The notes below the pieces were generated by a model, which saw only the letters and a list, made by a program, of their open reading frames with translations, did not search any database and had not been told where the DNA came from. Shown here in pieces: positions 1-9,107 of a DNA stretch of 64,000 nucleotides. The stretch covers positions 124,001 through 188,000 of the forward strand of contig OY970336.1 in assembly GCA_963717455.1 (NCBI GenBank), read 5' to 3'. The position numbers were made by a program, and so were the translations under genes. The DNA comes from Bog-473 sp963717455. GTDB lineage: Bacteria; Actinomycetota; Acidimicrobiia; Acidimicrobiales; RAAP-2. Position 1 is the stretch's first letter; each line of letters begins with the position of its first letter.

Positions 1-1
1 C

Positions 2-931
2 GTCACGCTGATGGTCGGCACGGTGTCCTTCTACGTGATCGAGCGTCCTATCCGGCAGGGCAGCTTCCTGCGTGGCTGGCGGCCGTGGGCCCTTACGCCG
101 GCGGCCGTACTGGCGACCGCGGTCGCTCTCGTCATGGCGACGTTTGCTCCTCCCGTGGCCGCGAAAGGACCTACGCCCGGACCCCGGGTGTCATCCGCTC
201 TGTCCACAGGACCGCCCGTCAAGGCTCTCGTCGTCGGCGATTCCACCGCCCTGACCCTCGACATCGGCCTCAACGAGCACGCCCGTGACTACGACATCGT
301 GCCGTTCAACGGGGGAATTCTGGGCTGCGGAGTCACCAGTGGCGCCGAATACCAGGAGAAGGGTGTGGACGCCCCCATGGCCGCACAGTGCCTGGGCTCG
401 CCGCCGCAGCAACAGTGGCCGGACCTCTGGCGAGCCGACATCGTCAAGGACAGCCCGAACGTCGTCATGATCCTCGCAGGGCGCTGGGAGGTCTCGAACC
501 GGACCTACGACGGCCATTGGACCAACATCGAGGATCCGGCCTTCGCCGCCTACGTGCAACGCGAGCTCCGTGAGGCAGTGCGCGTGGCGGGTTCCGGCGG
601 GGCAACCGTCGTCCTGATGACAGCTCCCTGCTACGACACAGGTGAGCAGCCCGACGGCCAGCCGTGGCCCGAGGATTCAATTGCACGTCTAGACATCTAC
701 AACAGCATCGTCCGCGAGGTCGCGGCCTCGATGCCTGACACATCGCTCATAGATTTCAACGCGATGTCGTGCCCAGGCGGGCAATACGAGGAGTACATGA
801 ACGGCCAGCAAGTGCGTCTTGCCGACGGCATCCACTTCACCTTCACCGGGGGTGACGTCTTCGCGTCGAGGATCTGGCCGATCATCGTGCGACTCGGGCA
901 CCAGCAGATGGCCCGATCTGGAAACCATTGA
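2..931 (+). CDS. Acyltransferase-3/SGNH protein, C-terminal part (5' truncated by window)
   Basis: The reading frame is open from the first bases, so the start lies outside the window. The visible part opens with the end of a membrane helix and the motif FYVIERPIR, typical of the last transmembrane segment of OafA/YrhL-type acyltransferase-3 proteins. One more hydrophobic helix follows, then an extracytoplasmic SGNH esterase-like domain with the GDST nucleophile block near residue 75 and DGIHFT (Asp/His pair) near residue 270. Such proteins acylate cell-surface polysaccharides. The acceptor cannot be read from sequence. The family assignment is firm; the function is inferred. Confidence 0.85.
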   Translation, partial: VTLMVGTVSFYVIERPIRQGSFLRGWRPWALTPAAVLATAVALVMATFAPPVAAKGPTPGPRVSSALSTGPPVKALVVGDSTALTLDIGLNEHARDYDIVPFNGGILGCGVTSGAEYQEKGVDAPMAAQCLGSPPQQQWPDLWRADIVKDSPNVVMILAGRWEVSNRTYDGHWTNIEDPAFAAYVQRELREAVRVAGSGGATVVLMTAPCYDTGEQPDGQPWPEDSIARLDIYNSIVREVAASMPDTSLIDFNAMSCPGGQYEEYMNGQQVRLADGIHFTFTGGDVFASRIWPIIVRLGHQQMARSGNH

Positions 932-1081
932 GAGTCGAGCGCCGCCGACCAGCCTCTGTCGAGTCCGTTCAATCCTGAGGGATCGCCACAGGCGCCGCGG
1001 CCGCGACGAGATCCACCGTTTGGGATCCGGCGAGCTCCCTCACCCGTGAACTGCGGTAGGAATCGAGTTGACCGGCGGCGC

Positions 1082-2038
1082 TTACGAGAAGTGGCGCTCG
1101 AGCTCGTTGGCGTACCGCAGACCGAGGCCGGCTCCGTGGCTCTGGAGCCACGCTGAGAGCGCGGTCGGACCCGTGGTCGGCCCGTCGCTGTCTGCCAGTC
1201 CGGCAGCCATGGCCAGGTACTCGTCGCGGGTGAGGAGCCGGTCATGGAGCACCTGCCCGACGATGCTCGAGAACACAGGGATGGTGAATCCGGGAACACG
1301 CACCACGCGGGATCGGCTGCCAACCACCTCCCTTATGGACCGCACGAGCCCGGTGAAGGTCGGCCGCTCGGGGCCCACGGCATCAGTCACGCTGTCGTGG
1401 CGCTCGGCAGCCTTGGCGACACACAGCTGGGCGAGGTCGCTCACATGGATGCCCCTGATCCGGTAGTCCCCCCGGCCACCGATCGCAAAGACCGGGAGCC
1501 GCCGAAGCAGCCAGGCGATGTTGTTCAGCAGTACTCCGTCCCCACCGAAGAGGATTGCGGGCCGAAGGATGGCGAAGGGCACTCCGACTTCGGCCAGGGC
1601 CCGCTCGACGAGCGCCTTGCCCCTGAAGTAGGGAAACGGTGAGTCGATGCCCGGGTGGGTGATGCTCACATGGACGATCCGCTGCACGCCGGCCCGCTTG
1701 GCGGCCTGGAAGAGCGTCCGGGAGTTGGCCACCGCCATGTCGTGATCGACCCGGTTGTGGGCGAACCGGACCCAGTAGGTGTTGTACAGCGTGGTCGCTC
1801 CCTCCAGCGAGGCAACCAGCTCGAGGTGGTTCTCGAAGTCGAGCGGTCGCTGCTCAATCACGGTGCCCGCAGGCGCCCGACCGCCATGACCTGTGATCGT
1901 CCGCACCAGACGGCCCCGCTCGAGCAACGCAGCGGCGATGGCGGAGCCCGAGTAACCGAAGGCTCCGGTGACGACATCGAGACCGGTGTCGTCACCGGTT
2001 CGAGCCGCGTGGTCGGTGGTGGCGATGGTGTTGGTCAT
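1082..2038 (-). CDS. NAD(P)-binding NmrA/epimerase-like atypical SDR
   Basis: A 318-residue Rossmann-fold protein with a glycine-rich nucleotide loop near the N-terminus (VTGAFGYSGSA) and an atypical SDR layout resembling NmrA-like or complex I assembly-type proteins (HVSITHPG, then LVERALAEVGVPFAILRP). The classical YxxxK pair is not evident; a YF-x-GK stretch sits at the equivalent position. Its start overlaps the end of the upstream TetR gene by 4 bp (ATGA), so the two are probably co-translated and the enzyme is likely a target of that regulator. The substrate is unknown. Confidence 0.75.
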   Translation of the reverse strand: MTNTIATTDHAARTGDDTGLDVVTGAFGYSGSAIAAALLERGRLVRTITGHGGRAPAGTVIEQRPLDFENHLELVASLEGATTLYNTYWVRFAHNRVDHDMAVANSRTLFQAAKRAGVQRIVHVSITHPGIDSPFPYFRGKALVERALAEVGVPFAILRPAILFGGDGVLLNNIAWLLRRLPVFAIGGRGDYRIRGIHVSDLAQLCVAKAAERHDSVTDAVGPERPTFTGLVRSIREVVGSRSRVVRVPGFTIPVFSSIVGQVLHDRLLTRDEYLAMAAGLADSDGPTTGPTALSAWLQSHGAGLGLRYANELERHFS

Positions 2039-2685
2039 GCTGCCTCCCTTGGTGAGGGTCCGCTGAGTGCTGACAGGAGCGTGGTCAGTTGTCTGGCGTG
2101 GGTGAACAGGGCCAGCGCGCGGTCACGGTCGCCATTGAGGTGGCTGAGCATCTCGAGTCCCAGGTACAGCGCCACCACCCCGTAGGCCACGTCTCCAGAG
2201 GGCAGGATCGAATCCAAAGGCGTTCCGTCAACGGTGCATTCGATGGCGCGCTGGGCGAAGTCGAACCACGGGCCGATGCGTGCAGACACTTCCGGGCCGA
2301 GTCCCGGCGTCGACGATGCCCCGGCGATCATCTCCACGAGGACCGTGACGTAGCCCGCGTCGAGGTCCTCACGGAAGATCGTTGCTGCCACATCCACGAT
2401 GTCGGTCGGAGAGGTCGCAGCTTCGGCGGCGGCCGTGTAGCGAACCATCCGCTCCACGCTGACCGCGTCGAGGGCCGCCAGAAGAAGATTGGCCACCGAG
2501 CCGAAGTGGTAGAAGATCAGCCCCTGGTTCAACCCCGCCCGTTCTGCGATGGATCGGGCACTGGACCCGGCAAAGCCCTCCGACGTGAGCGTCTCGATGG
2601 CCGCGGTCACGAGCTGCCGGCGGGTCTCGGCGGAGCGAACCGAGCCCCGTCCCACCACCTTGCTGGACGTCCCGGACTTCGCCAC
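2035..2685 (-). CDS. TetR/AcrR family transcriptional regulator
   Basis: A 216-residue protein with an N-terminal TetR helix-turn-helix (ETRRQLVTAAIETL, then GLNQGLIFYHFGSV) and a helical ligand-binding C-terminal half. The start is GTG with GAGGTGAG just upstream. It is the first gene of a two-gene unit with the downstream SDR and faces the diguanylate cyclase across a short region holding inverted TTGAG half-sites, which is the expected place for its own operator. The ligand is unknown. Confidence 0.9.
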   Translation of the reverse strand: MAKSGTSSKVVGRGSVRSAETRRQLVTAAIETLTSEGFAGSSARSIAERAGLNQGLIFYHFGSVANLLLAALDAVSVERMVRYTAAAEAATSPTDIVDVAATIFREDLDAGYVTVLVEMIAGASSTPGLGPEVSARIGPWFDFAQRAIECTVDGTPLDSILPSGDVAYGVVALYLGLEMLSHLNGDRDRALALFTHARQLTTLLSALSGPSPREAA

Positions 2686-2701
2686 GTCTCACCTCTAAGT
2701 C

Positions 2702-2730
2702 TTGAGTGATTGCTCAAAGTATACACTCAA
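2702..2730. promoter_or_regulatory. Probable TetR operator with overlapping promoter
   Basis: TTGAGTGATTGCTCAA (2702-2717) has TTGAG/CTCAA arms around a 6-bp centre, and a third half-site, CACTCAA, lies at 2724-2730. On the minus strand TATACT (2718-2723) would serve as the -10 box of the TetR gene, so a bound regulator would cover its own promoter. Assignment to this TetR protein is inferred from position. Confidence 0.6.
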
Positions 2731-2780
2731 TTACCGGACGGGTGCAACAGGTCTTCGCCCTGATGGCATACCATTTCCGG

Positions 2781-4466
2781 GTGTCCACTCGTAGGGCCCC
2801 AAGGGAACCGTGGGGCCCCCGGGGCACCGACCCACGAGCGCTCGACGCGATCGAGTCTGCCCTCCGGACCCTGCTCGAACGCCACCCTGACGCCATCGTC
2901 TTCGCGGTACGCGGAGAAGGCGCTCCCAAGCCCGTGCCGGTCCCGAAGACGGTCCCGCTCCGCGAGCACGAGCGGCTGGTCGAGGCGGACCGTAAGCTCA
3001 TGGACGAGGTCATCCCGGCCGACCGCGTCGTCGTGGCCAAGCTGTGGGGACAGGCGCGCACGCAGGGTGCCGCGATGGCACCCGTGCGGCGGGTCAGTGA
3101 TCCCGCGACTCCGTCGAATCTGTACTTCCTCGACGTCCGGCCGAAGCATCAGGTGATCATCGGCCTCTTCACGCCGGGCGTCTCCTCGGAGGACGACGAC
3201 ATCGTGGAAGCCGCCCGCCTCCCGACTCCGCCGCCTCGGGTGGCCCGCGCCGTGAAGGACACCAGTGCCGTCTTCACCGGGGTCGATCCCGCCCTCTCCA
3301 TGATCCTCGGCTGGGCCCCCGAAGAGCTCATCGGTCGACGTACGCTCGAACTTGTCCACCCGGACGACCGGGAACTGGGCATCGCCACGTGGATGGAGAT
3401 GCTCGACTCGGAAGAGCCGAGCCCCCCCGTCCGGCTCCGGCACCGGCACCGTGACGGCTCGTGGGTGTGGCTCGAAGTGATCAATCAGAAGCGGCACGGC
3501 GACGGCGACGATGGTGACGTCGTATCCCAGATGTTGGACGTCTCAGAGGAGATGGCGACCGTCGATGCGCTCCATGCCCGCGAACAGCTGCTGGGTCAGC
3601 TCACGGAGACCGTTCCGGTGGGCCTCTTCCATGCAGACCTCGGCGGCGACCTCCTCTTCGCCAACGGGCGACTCTCGGAGTTGATGGGAACGGCATTCAC
3701 CCCGAGACTTGACGCTCAGTTCGCCCGAGTCGAGCCGGAGGATCGCTCGGACCTGGTGGCCGCACTCGGTAACGCCGCGGACGGGGCCGAGATCGACACG
3801 GTCATCCGGGTCCTCCTCGAAGAGGGAAGGACGAGACACTGTTCCATCAGTGTTCGTCCCCTTCGCGACGACCATGGCACCGTGATCGGCTTGACCGGTT
3901 GTGTCGAGGACGTCACCGCGAGCGTGCAGAGCCGCAGCGAGCTCGAGGTGAGGGCGATCAGCGACCCGCTGACCGCATGCCTCAATCGAGCCGGGACGCT
4001 CGCAGTCCTGCAGGAGACTCTCGATCGTTCGCCCGCCCTGGCGGACTCGACGGGGACAGCCGCCCTCTTCATCGACCTCGATGGGTTCAAGCCGGTGAAC
4101 GACGAATTCGGCCACGCGACCGGCGATGAAGTGCTCCTTCGGGTCGCCGAGCGGATCCGGTCCTCCGTGCGTTCGGGCGACGTCGTCGGACGCCTCGGCG
4201 GCGACGAGTTCCTGGTGATCTGCCCGCAGGTCGCGGACCCGGACACGGCACTGACGATTGCGCGTGCGCTGACTGCCCGCGCCTTCGGCGCCCCGATCGA
4301 CCTCGGCACGACCCCCGTGCGGATTCGGGCCAGTCTGGGGGTGGCCTGGTGCTCGGAACGAGGGGCTCACGCCTCCGAGCTGGTTGCCCAGGCCGACGCC
4401 GCGATGTACCGGTCGAAGCGTGACGGAAGGTCGCAACCAGTGATGTTCGTCGATCCCGCCTCCTGA
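2781..4466 (+). CDS. PAS-PAS-GGDEF diguanylate cyclase
   Basis: Makes cyclic di-GMP from two GTP. The protein has an uncharacterised N-terminal region, two PAS-type sensor domains (about residues 165-260 and 270-390) and a C-terminal GGDEF domain. The active-site loop RLGGDEF is intact near residue 472 and an RSGD I-site lies five residues before it, so product inhibition is likely. No EAL domain is present. I chose GTG at 2781 because TACCAT (2769-2774) sits 6 nt upstream, as in the other leaderless genes here; ATG 2763 is an alternative. An open frame reaching back to 2706 would overlap the TetR operator. Confidence 0.9.
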   Translation: MSTRRAPREPWGPRGTDPRALDAIESALRTLLERHPDAIVFAVRGEGAPKPVPVPKTVPLREHERLVEADRKLMDEVIPADRVVVAKLWGQARTQGAAMAPVRRVSDPATPSNLYFLDVRPKHQVIIGLFTPGVSSEDDDIVEAARLPTPPPRVARAVKDTSAVFTGVDPALSMILGWAPEELIGRRTLELVHPDDRELGIATWMEMLDSEEPSPPVRLRHRHRDGSWVWLEVINQKRHGDGDDGDVVSQMLDVSEEMATVDALHAREQLLGQLTETVPVGLFHADLGGDLLFANGRLSELMGTAFTPRLDAQFARVEPEDRSDLVAALGNAADGAEIDTVIRVLLEEGRTRHCSISVRPLRDDHGTVIGLTGCVEDVTASVQSRSELEVRAISDPLTACLNRAGTLAVLQETLDRSPALADSTGTAALFIDLDGFKPVNDEFGHATGDEVLLRVAERIRSSVRSGDVVGRLGGDEFLVICPQVADPDTALTIARALTARAFGAPIDLGTTPVRIRASLGVAWCSERGAHASELVAQADAAMYRSKRDGRSQPVMFVDPAS

Positions 4467-4684
4467 CGACGGTTCGTTCCCGATGAGGCAAACCGCTCAG
4501 ATCGGCCCGGCCACGCTTTCTGCCGGGTCCTCGATGATCCCGATCGAAGGGTCGAAGCGGGGTTCCCTGGTCTCGCGATCCCGGACAACGAGATCGGACA
4601 CGTAGGGTTCCGGCGTGACCACCCGCTGAAACTTTCGCGAACACGGGGTGAACTCAGGGTCCCCACCTGGGTATGTTCCTGTCC

Positions 4685-5281
4685 GTGGCGCCACAGGTGG
4701 AGCAATCCGTTCTCAGCCTCTTCGCGCTGGTGAGGGAGGCGATCGCCCGGGCCACCTGGGCCCTCCTCAACGGTGATCTCGAGTTGGGCCAGACGGTGGT
4801 CGACGGGGATCAGGAGGTCGACGAGCTGATCGCCGAGTTGGAGCTCCTCATCTGGGCGCGCATCGAGGCCGAGGTTCTCGACCCTGCAAGCCTGCGGCGG
4901 CACATCGGGTTCCTGCTCATCCTGCCCGAGCTCGAGCGCAGCGCCGATCTCGCCGAGCACATCGCCCAACGGGCGCTCTCCAACGTCGGCACCGAGATGA
5001 CGCCCGTGGCGCGTGGCATCGTGCAGCGGATGTCCGAGGTGGCGGCCGAGATGTGGCAGTCCACCGCGGCTGCCTACGTCGGCAACGACGCCGGCGGCCT
5101 CGAGCTCCACGAGGCGGACGAGGAGTTGGACATCCTCCACGATCGACTCACGAGCGAGATCGGGAGGGGGGACATGGTGACGGGGGTGACGGCTCAGGTG
5201 ACCCTGATCGCACGCTTCTACGAGCGCCTCGGCGACCACGCCGTCAACCTCAGGCGGCGCATCGCCGCGCTGCAGGACTGA
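4685..5281 (+). CDS. phoU: PhoU-domain phosphate regulator
   Basis: A 198-residue all-helical protein with two PhoU repeats carrying acidic metal-binding stretches (DGDQEVDELIAELE and EADEELDILHDRL). PhoU normally links the Pst phosphate transporter to the PhoR sensor kinase. No pst or phoR genes lie nearby, so this is a stand-alone copy. Start GTG 4685 is preceded by TATGTT (4672-4677) with a 7-nt gap, suggesting a leaderless mRNA; an in-frame ATG at 4673 falls inside that box. Confidence 0.88.
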   Translation: MAPQVEQSVLSLFALVREAIARATWALLNGDLELGQTVVDGDQEVDELIAELELLIWARIEAEVLDPASLRRHIGFLLILPELERSADLAEHIAQRALSNVGTEMTPVARGIVQRMSEVAAEMWQSTAAAYVGNDAGGLELHEADEELDILHDRLTSEIGRGDMVTGVTAQVTLIARFYERLGDHAVNLRRRIAALQD

Positions 5282-5613
5282 ACCTCCACTGGCGTCGACC
5301 CCGGATCAGCGGCCTACGTCCCGCAGGAGGGACCGGGAACCGGTGCACCGGGATCGACGTCCTCGACGGGCTGTCGCTGCACCACCTGGTCTGGGTCTGC
5401 CTGTCCTCTCGCCGGCTGAACCGTGTGACGGCGGGTCGCCGGCAGGGAACGTATCGTCCATCTCTTCCCGATCGATCTTGGGCTTCTCCACGACGTCCTT
5501 TGCAGCTCGCTGTTGCCGGTCTTCAGCACGACCAGTTGATGCGTCCTCGAGTGCGGGTGTTCCACGTCGAGAGCCATACCCGCATGGAGCCGCCGGCACG
5601 CACCGACCGATGG
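5282..5613. other. Intergenic region between convergent phoU and permease genes
   Basis: No convincing gene. Short open frames on both strands lack recognisable features. A 12-bp palindrome CCGGTGCACCGG is present at 5340-5351; no T-rich terminator was seen. Confidence 0.5.
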
Positions 5614-8124
5614 CTATTCGGCGCGCAGCAGCACCGCCGTCGGGGTGCGGGCAGCGATCCTCGCCGGAACGGCCGCCACCACATTCGCCAACACGACCGC
5701 GCCCACGGCGATGGCAGCCACGTACGCCGCTGGGATGCTCGTGACGGGGACGGCATGGATCGCCTCGGCGAAGCCGTTCCACAGGACGTGACCGAGGATG
5801 ATGCCCAAGGGCACGCCGATGGCGGTGCCGATGGCCACCGTCACGCTCGACTGCCACGCGACAATCGTGCCGAGCTGTCGTCCCGAGAACCCCAACGTCT
5901 TCAGGACGGTCAGGTCGCGCCGGCGGCGGCGGACCGATGCCACCAGCGTCGTCCCCAGGGCGAGCGCGGCGCCCACCGCCAGGCTCGCCCCGAGCACGGC
6001 CGGGATCGCCACGATGGAGTGGGAGTCCACGATCTCCTCCGGGCGCAGCGCCGAGATCACCCCTCCGGCCGAGCCGGGACTGGGCGACTTCGGGCTGTTG
6101 ATCGTATTGGTGATCATCTCGAGGGAGAGCAGAGCCTGGGCCGGGGGGCCCGTGGTCCGGATCAGATAAGCGTTGGGGCCGGGAACGGCGCTGCCTTGCG
6201 TGTTGCGGACGGACGGCGGGATCAACGAGTCGTCGATGATGGCCCCGACGCCCATGCCCGGCCCGACGAGCGCGGGGAAGGTCGCCGTCCCGACGATCGT
6301 GAGGCGAGCCGGCCTCCCATGACCCCCACTGACCTCCACCGTGTCACCGACGTGCTTGCCCAGTATTGCCATCGTCTCCGCGCCCAGGACGATCTGCTTC
6401 GGGGCCTCCACCCCGTGTCCGCTGAGCAGGGGCGGGGCGACGGCGGCATGCAGGTCGGCCCCGATGATCGGGAACGGCGTGCCGTCGATCTCGGCCTTGG
6501 CGAAGTAGACGCCCGACGCTGCCGTGACGTAGTGGTCGTGCGCAAGGAGGCTCGCGCTCTGGTGGGCCGGGAGATCCTCGTCCCCTGCGAAACCCGAGAG
6601 CAACGCGTAATTCCAGTTCCACCCGTACAGATTCGGGTGCGTCACCAGATTGTTCAGGCTGGCGCTGAACACCACCGTGCTCAGGACCACGACGACGGCC
6701 AGCGTCGCGCCCAACATCGCCGACCGCACCGGGACGGGGTCCCGATCGCCCGGATCGACCGCGAAGCGGACACCGGTCACCGCGGCGACGGGCAGGCCCA
6801 CCGCCGCCGCCGCACGCGTCCCGATGGATGGGGGGCGGACCACGCGCCCGGCACGACTGCGGAGACGCAGATCGAGGCGGTACGCCTCGAGCAGGGCGAC
6901 GCCGGAGAGCACGACGACCAGGGCGGCGAACCCGAGGCCGAGCACGGTCGCGTCGAAGGCGACGCTCACGGGATAGACGGGGCGCACGGGCCCGAGTGGG
7001 AACAACGGCGACAGCGCGACCGAGACGGCCACTGCCACGACGCAACCGACGATGATCCCACCGATCATGCCCAGGACGCCGTCGGCCATCGTCATGGCGG
7101 GGCCCGCGCCGAGCGCGCGGAGCAGGGCTGTCTCGTCGGCATGCCGGCGCATCTGGCGGCCGGTGACTTGAATGACGACGAACAGGAGCGAGAGCGCGGC
7201 CAGTCCCCCGAAGACTGCGAGGGCGATCGACACGGGCCTGATGGCCCGGTCTGCGGCCGCGATCGCCGGTCCGTACGTCTGGAACCCTCCCACCTGTGAC
7301 AGGCCAAGGCCCTCATGGTTCAGCGCGGACTCCACCGAGCCCAGATGCGTGCTGCCGCCGACGAGCTTCAGGGCGCTCGTCGAGTAATAGGAGCAGCAGG
7401 TCGCGATCTGCCGGGTCGCCGAAGGCGACAGGAGCACCTCGGCCGCGCCGAGACTGTCGTAATCGTTCTCGTCGACGTCCCGGGGGAGGACGACGATGCC
7501 GACCATCCTGACGGTGGCGACTCTCGCTGCCGGCAGGTTCGACGGCCCGGTGGGCGCGCTCATCGCGATCTCCTGCGCGTCCGAGTTGAGGCCTATCCGG
7601 ACCTCCGAGCCGATGTGCAGCCCCATCTCGGCCGCGGCCTGGGAGTTCATGACCGCCTCGTGCGGGTTGTGCGGGTCGGCGAACCTCCCGGCCACGATGT
7701 GGGCGCTGTCCTGGGTCGTGTACTCCCCGCCCAGGGCGCCCTCGAAGACCGGCGGCTTCTCACCGGGTTCGATGTGCAGATGCTCGCCCTGGACGAAGTC
7801 GAGGTTGCCGTCGAAGCCCACGATCGCCTCCTGGCGGGCCACGTACGGCAGCCTGAGGATCCTGGCGTCGGTCGTCGCGTTGTAGCCGACCGACGATCCG
7901 AGGGCGGGGTTGGCGAATGCAGTGAAGACCTGCAGGTCGGAGGGATGAACAGATGCCAGATACGTCACGTACGACGACTGGGTTCGCCGGGCGCCGGCGA
8001 GGGCGCCGAGTGAGACCCCGCCGAGCAGCCCGATGAGGACGATCAGGGTGAGGTAGTCGCCCCACCGCTGCCCGAAGGTGGCCCGGAAACGGTAGGCCGC
8101 GGCGCGCATGGGCGAGGACCGCAC
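5614..8124 (-). CDS. FtsX-like ABC transporter permease
   Basis: An about 830-residue membrane protein with the two-FtsX-domain architecture. It has an N-terminal helix (YLTLIVLIGLLGGVSLGALAG), a large extracytoplasmic MacB-type domain, a helix bundle, a second extracytoplasmic domain, and a C-terminal helix bundle ending in AVLLRAE. Such permeases move lipids, lipoproteins or peptides, or act mechanically, together with a cytoplasmic ATPase. No ATPase gene is adjacent. The start is uncertain: GTG 8124 has a G-rich stretch upstream and ATG 8109 is the alternative. The open frame continues upstream to 8433, but that extension is not membrane-like and overlaps the divergent gene. Confidence 0.85.
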   Translation of the reverse strand: MRSSPMRAAAYRFRATFGQRWGDYLTLIVLIGLLGGVSLGALAGARRTQSSYVTYLASVHPSDLQVFTAFANPALGSSVGYNATTDARILRLPYVARQEAIVGFDGNLDFVQGEHLHIEPGEKPPVFEGALGGEYTTQDSAHIVAGRFADPHNPHEAVMNSQAAAEMGLHIGSEVRIGLNSDAQEIAMSAPTGPSNLPAARVATVRMVGIVVLPRDVDENDYDSLGAAEVLLSPSATRQIATCCSYYSTSALKLVGGSTHLGSVESALNHEGLGLSQVGGFQTYGPAIAAADRAIRPVSIALAVFGGLAALSLLFVVIQVTGRQMRRHADETALLRALGAGPAMTMADGVLGMIGGIIVGCVVAVAVSVALSPLFPLGPVRPVYPVSVAFDATVLGLGFAALVVVLSGVALLEAYRLDLRLRSRAGRVVRPPSIGTRAAAAVGLPVAAVTGVRFAVDPGDRDPVPVRSAMLGATLAVVVVLSTVVFSASLNNLVTHPNLYGWNWNYALLSGFAGDEDLPAHQSASLLAHDHYVTAASGVYFAKAEIDGTPFPIIGADLHAAVAPPLLSGHGVEAPKQIVLGAETMAILGKHVGDTVEVSGGHGRPARLTIVGTATFPALVGPGMGVGAIIDDSLIPPSVRNTQGSAVPGPNAYLIRTTGPPAQALLSLEMITNTINSPKSPSPGSAGGVISALRPEEIVDSHSIVAIPAVLGASLAVGAALALGTTLVASVRRRRRDLTVLKTLGFSGRQLGTIVAWQSSVTVAIGTAIGVPLGIILGHVLWNGFAEAIHAVPVTSIPAAYVAAIAVGAVVLANVVAAVPARIAARTPTAVLLRAE

Positions 8125-8350
8125 GGCCCCCCCGACTCCCGGTCGGCGTTCGTTCAAGGTCTCACCCTCATCGCCAATTCCCCTGATCCTCCGGTGCAGT
8201 GTGCCTCGCCCAACTCCGTTCACCAAGGTGGTTAGCTCCTGGTCCGGCGTGGTGGTGCTACCACCCCGGTCGGGGACTGCCGCCACCGGACCAGGCCAAC
8301 CCAAGGGACGGCACACCCGCCCGTCCACGCCCTTGGGGGAAGATGGCTGC

Positions 8351-9034
8351 GTGTCGATCGACCCCGAGTCGCCGAGCGAGGCCCGGAAGGCGCGCGTCGG
8401 CGAGCCCCGGTGGCCGATGGCGCTCGCCGTCATCGCAACGGGCCTCCTCCGGGCGACGCTGCCTCACCAGCTGCGCAACGGCGACGCCGCCTGGGTCTTC
8501 CTCGTCCTTCTCGTCGTCCTCCTGGCTGCACTGATCATCGGGGACCCCGGCCGCATCGACCGCGACCGCCCGTGGCTGCACAACCTCACCAGCGTGATCA
8601 TCGGGCTGATCACCATCGCGAACGCGAGTGCCGCCGTCCGGCTCGTCGTGGGCATCGTCGACGTGTCCAGCTTCACCCAGAACGCCAAGGTGTTGCTGGC
8701 CAGTGGCGCCGCCATCTGGCTCACGAACATCATCGCCTTCGCACTGTGGTACTGGAATCTCGACCGTGGTGGGCCCGCCGTCCGCGCCGCGGGCACCGGC
8801 CCCAGCCCGGCTCTGATCTTCCCCGAGATGCTGCACCGACAGCACGTCGCGGAGGGCTGGTACCCCACGTTCGTCGACTACTTCCACTTCTCCTTCGCCA
8901 CCGCCGCCGCCTTCAGCCCGACCGACGTGTCGGCGATCAAGGTCTGGGCCAAGCTCATGATGATGGCCGAGTCGGCCATCTCCCTCGTGGTCGGGATCCT
9001 TGTCGTCGCGCGCGCCGTCAACATCCTGAAGTGA
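8351..9034 (+). CDS. Multi-pass membrane protein of unknown function
   Basis: A 227-residue protein with about five to six hydrophobic segments and a conserved-looking pore-like stretch (YFHFSFATAAAFSPTD) before the last helix, reminiscent of DUF1345-type membrane proteins. GTG 8351 is chosen because the first helix follows soon after; the open frame starts at 8108 but would overlap the divergent permease start. The stop is followed by a GC-rich stem (CCCGGCC, 9043-9049, with GGCCGGG, 9066-9072). I do not recognise the function. Confidence 0.7.
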   Translation: MSIDPESPSEARKARVGEPRWPMALAVIATGLLRATLPHQLRNGDAAWVFLVLLVVLLAALIIGDPGRIDRDRPWLHNLTSVIIGLITIANASAAVRLVVGIVDVSSFTQNAKVLLASGAAIWLTNIIAFALWYWNLDRGGPAVRAAGTGPSPALIFPEMLHRQHVAEGWYPTFVDYFHFSFATAAAFSPTDVSAIKVWAKLMMMAESAISLVVGILVVARAVNILK

Positions 9035-9107
9035 CGGCAGGCCCCGGCCGCCGTCACCGTGCTCAGGCCGGGCGCAACGGCCAGATGTCCGTGCACACCT
9101 TCCAACC

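Noticed and set aside
5340..5351. CCGGTGCACCGG palindrome as an operator
   Set aside because: Short GC palindromes are expected by chance here and it lies between convergent genes, where no promoter is needed.
5053..7299. A 748-codon open frame on the plus strand across the permease gene
   Set aside because: Composition is Arg/Asp/His-rich low-complexity typical of an antisense shadow in GC-rich DNA; the minus-strand frame encodes a clear FtsX permease.
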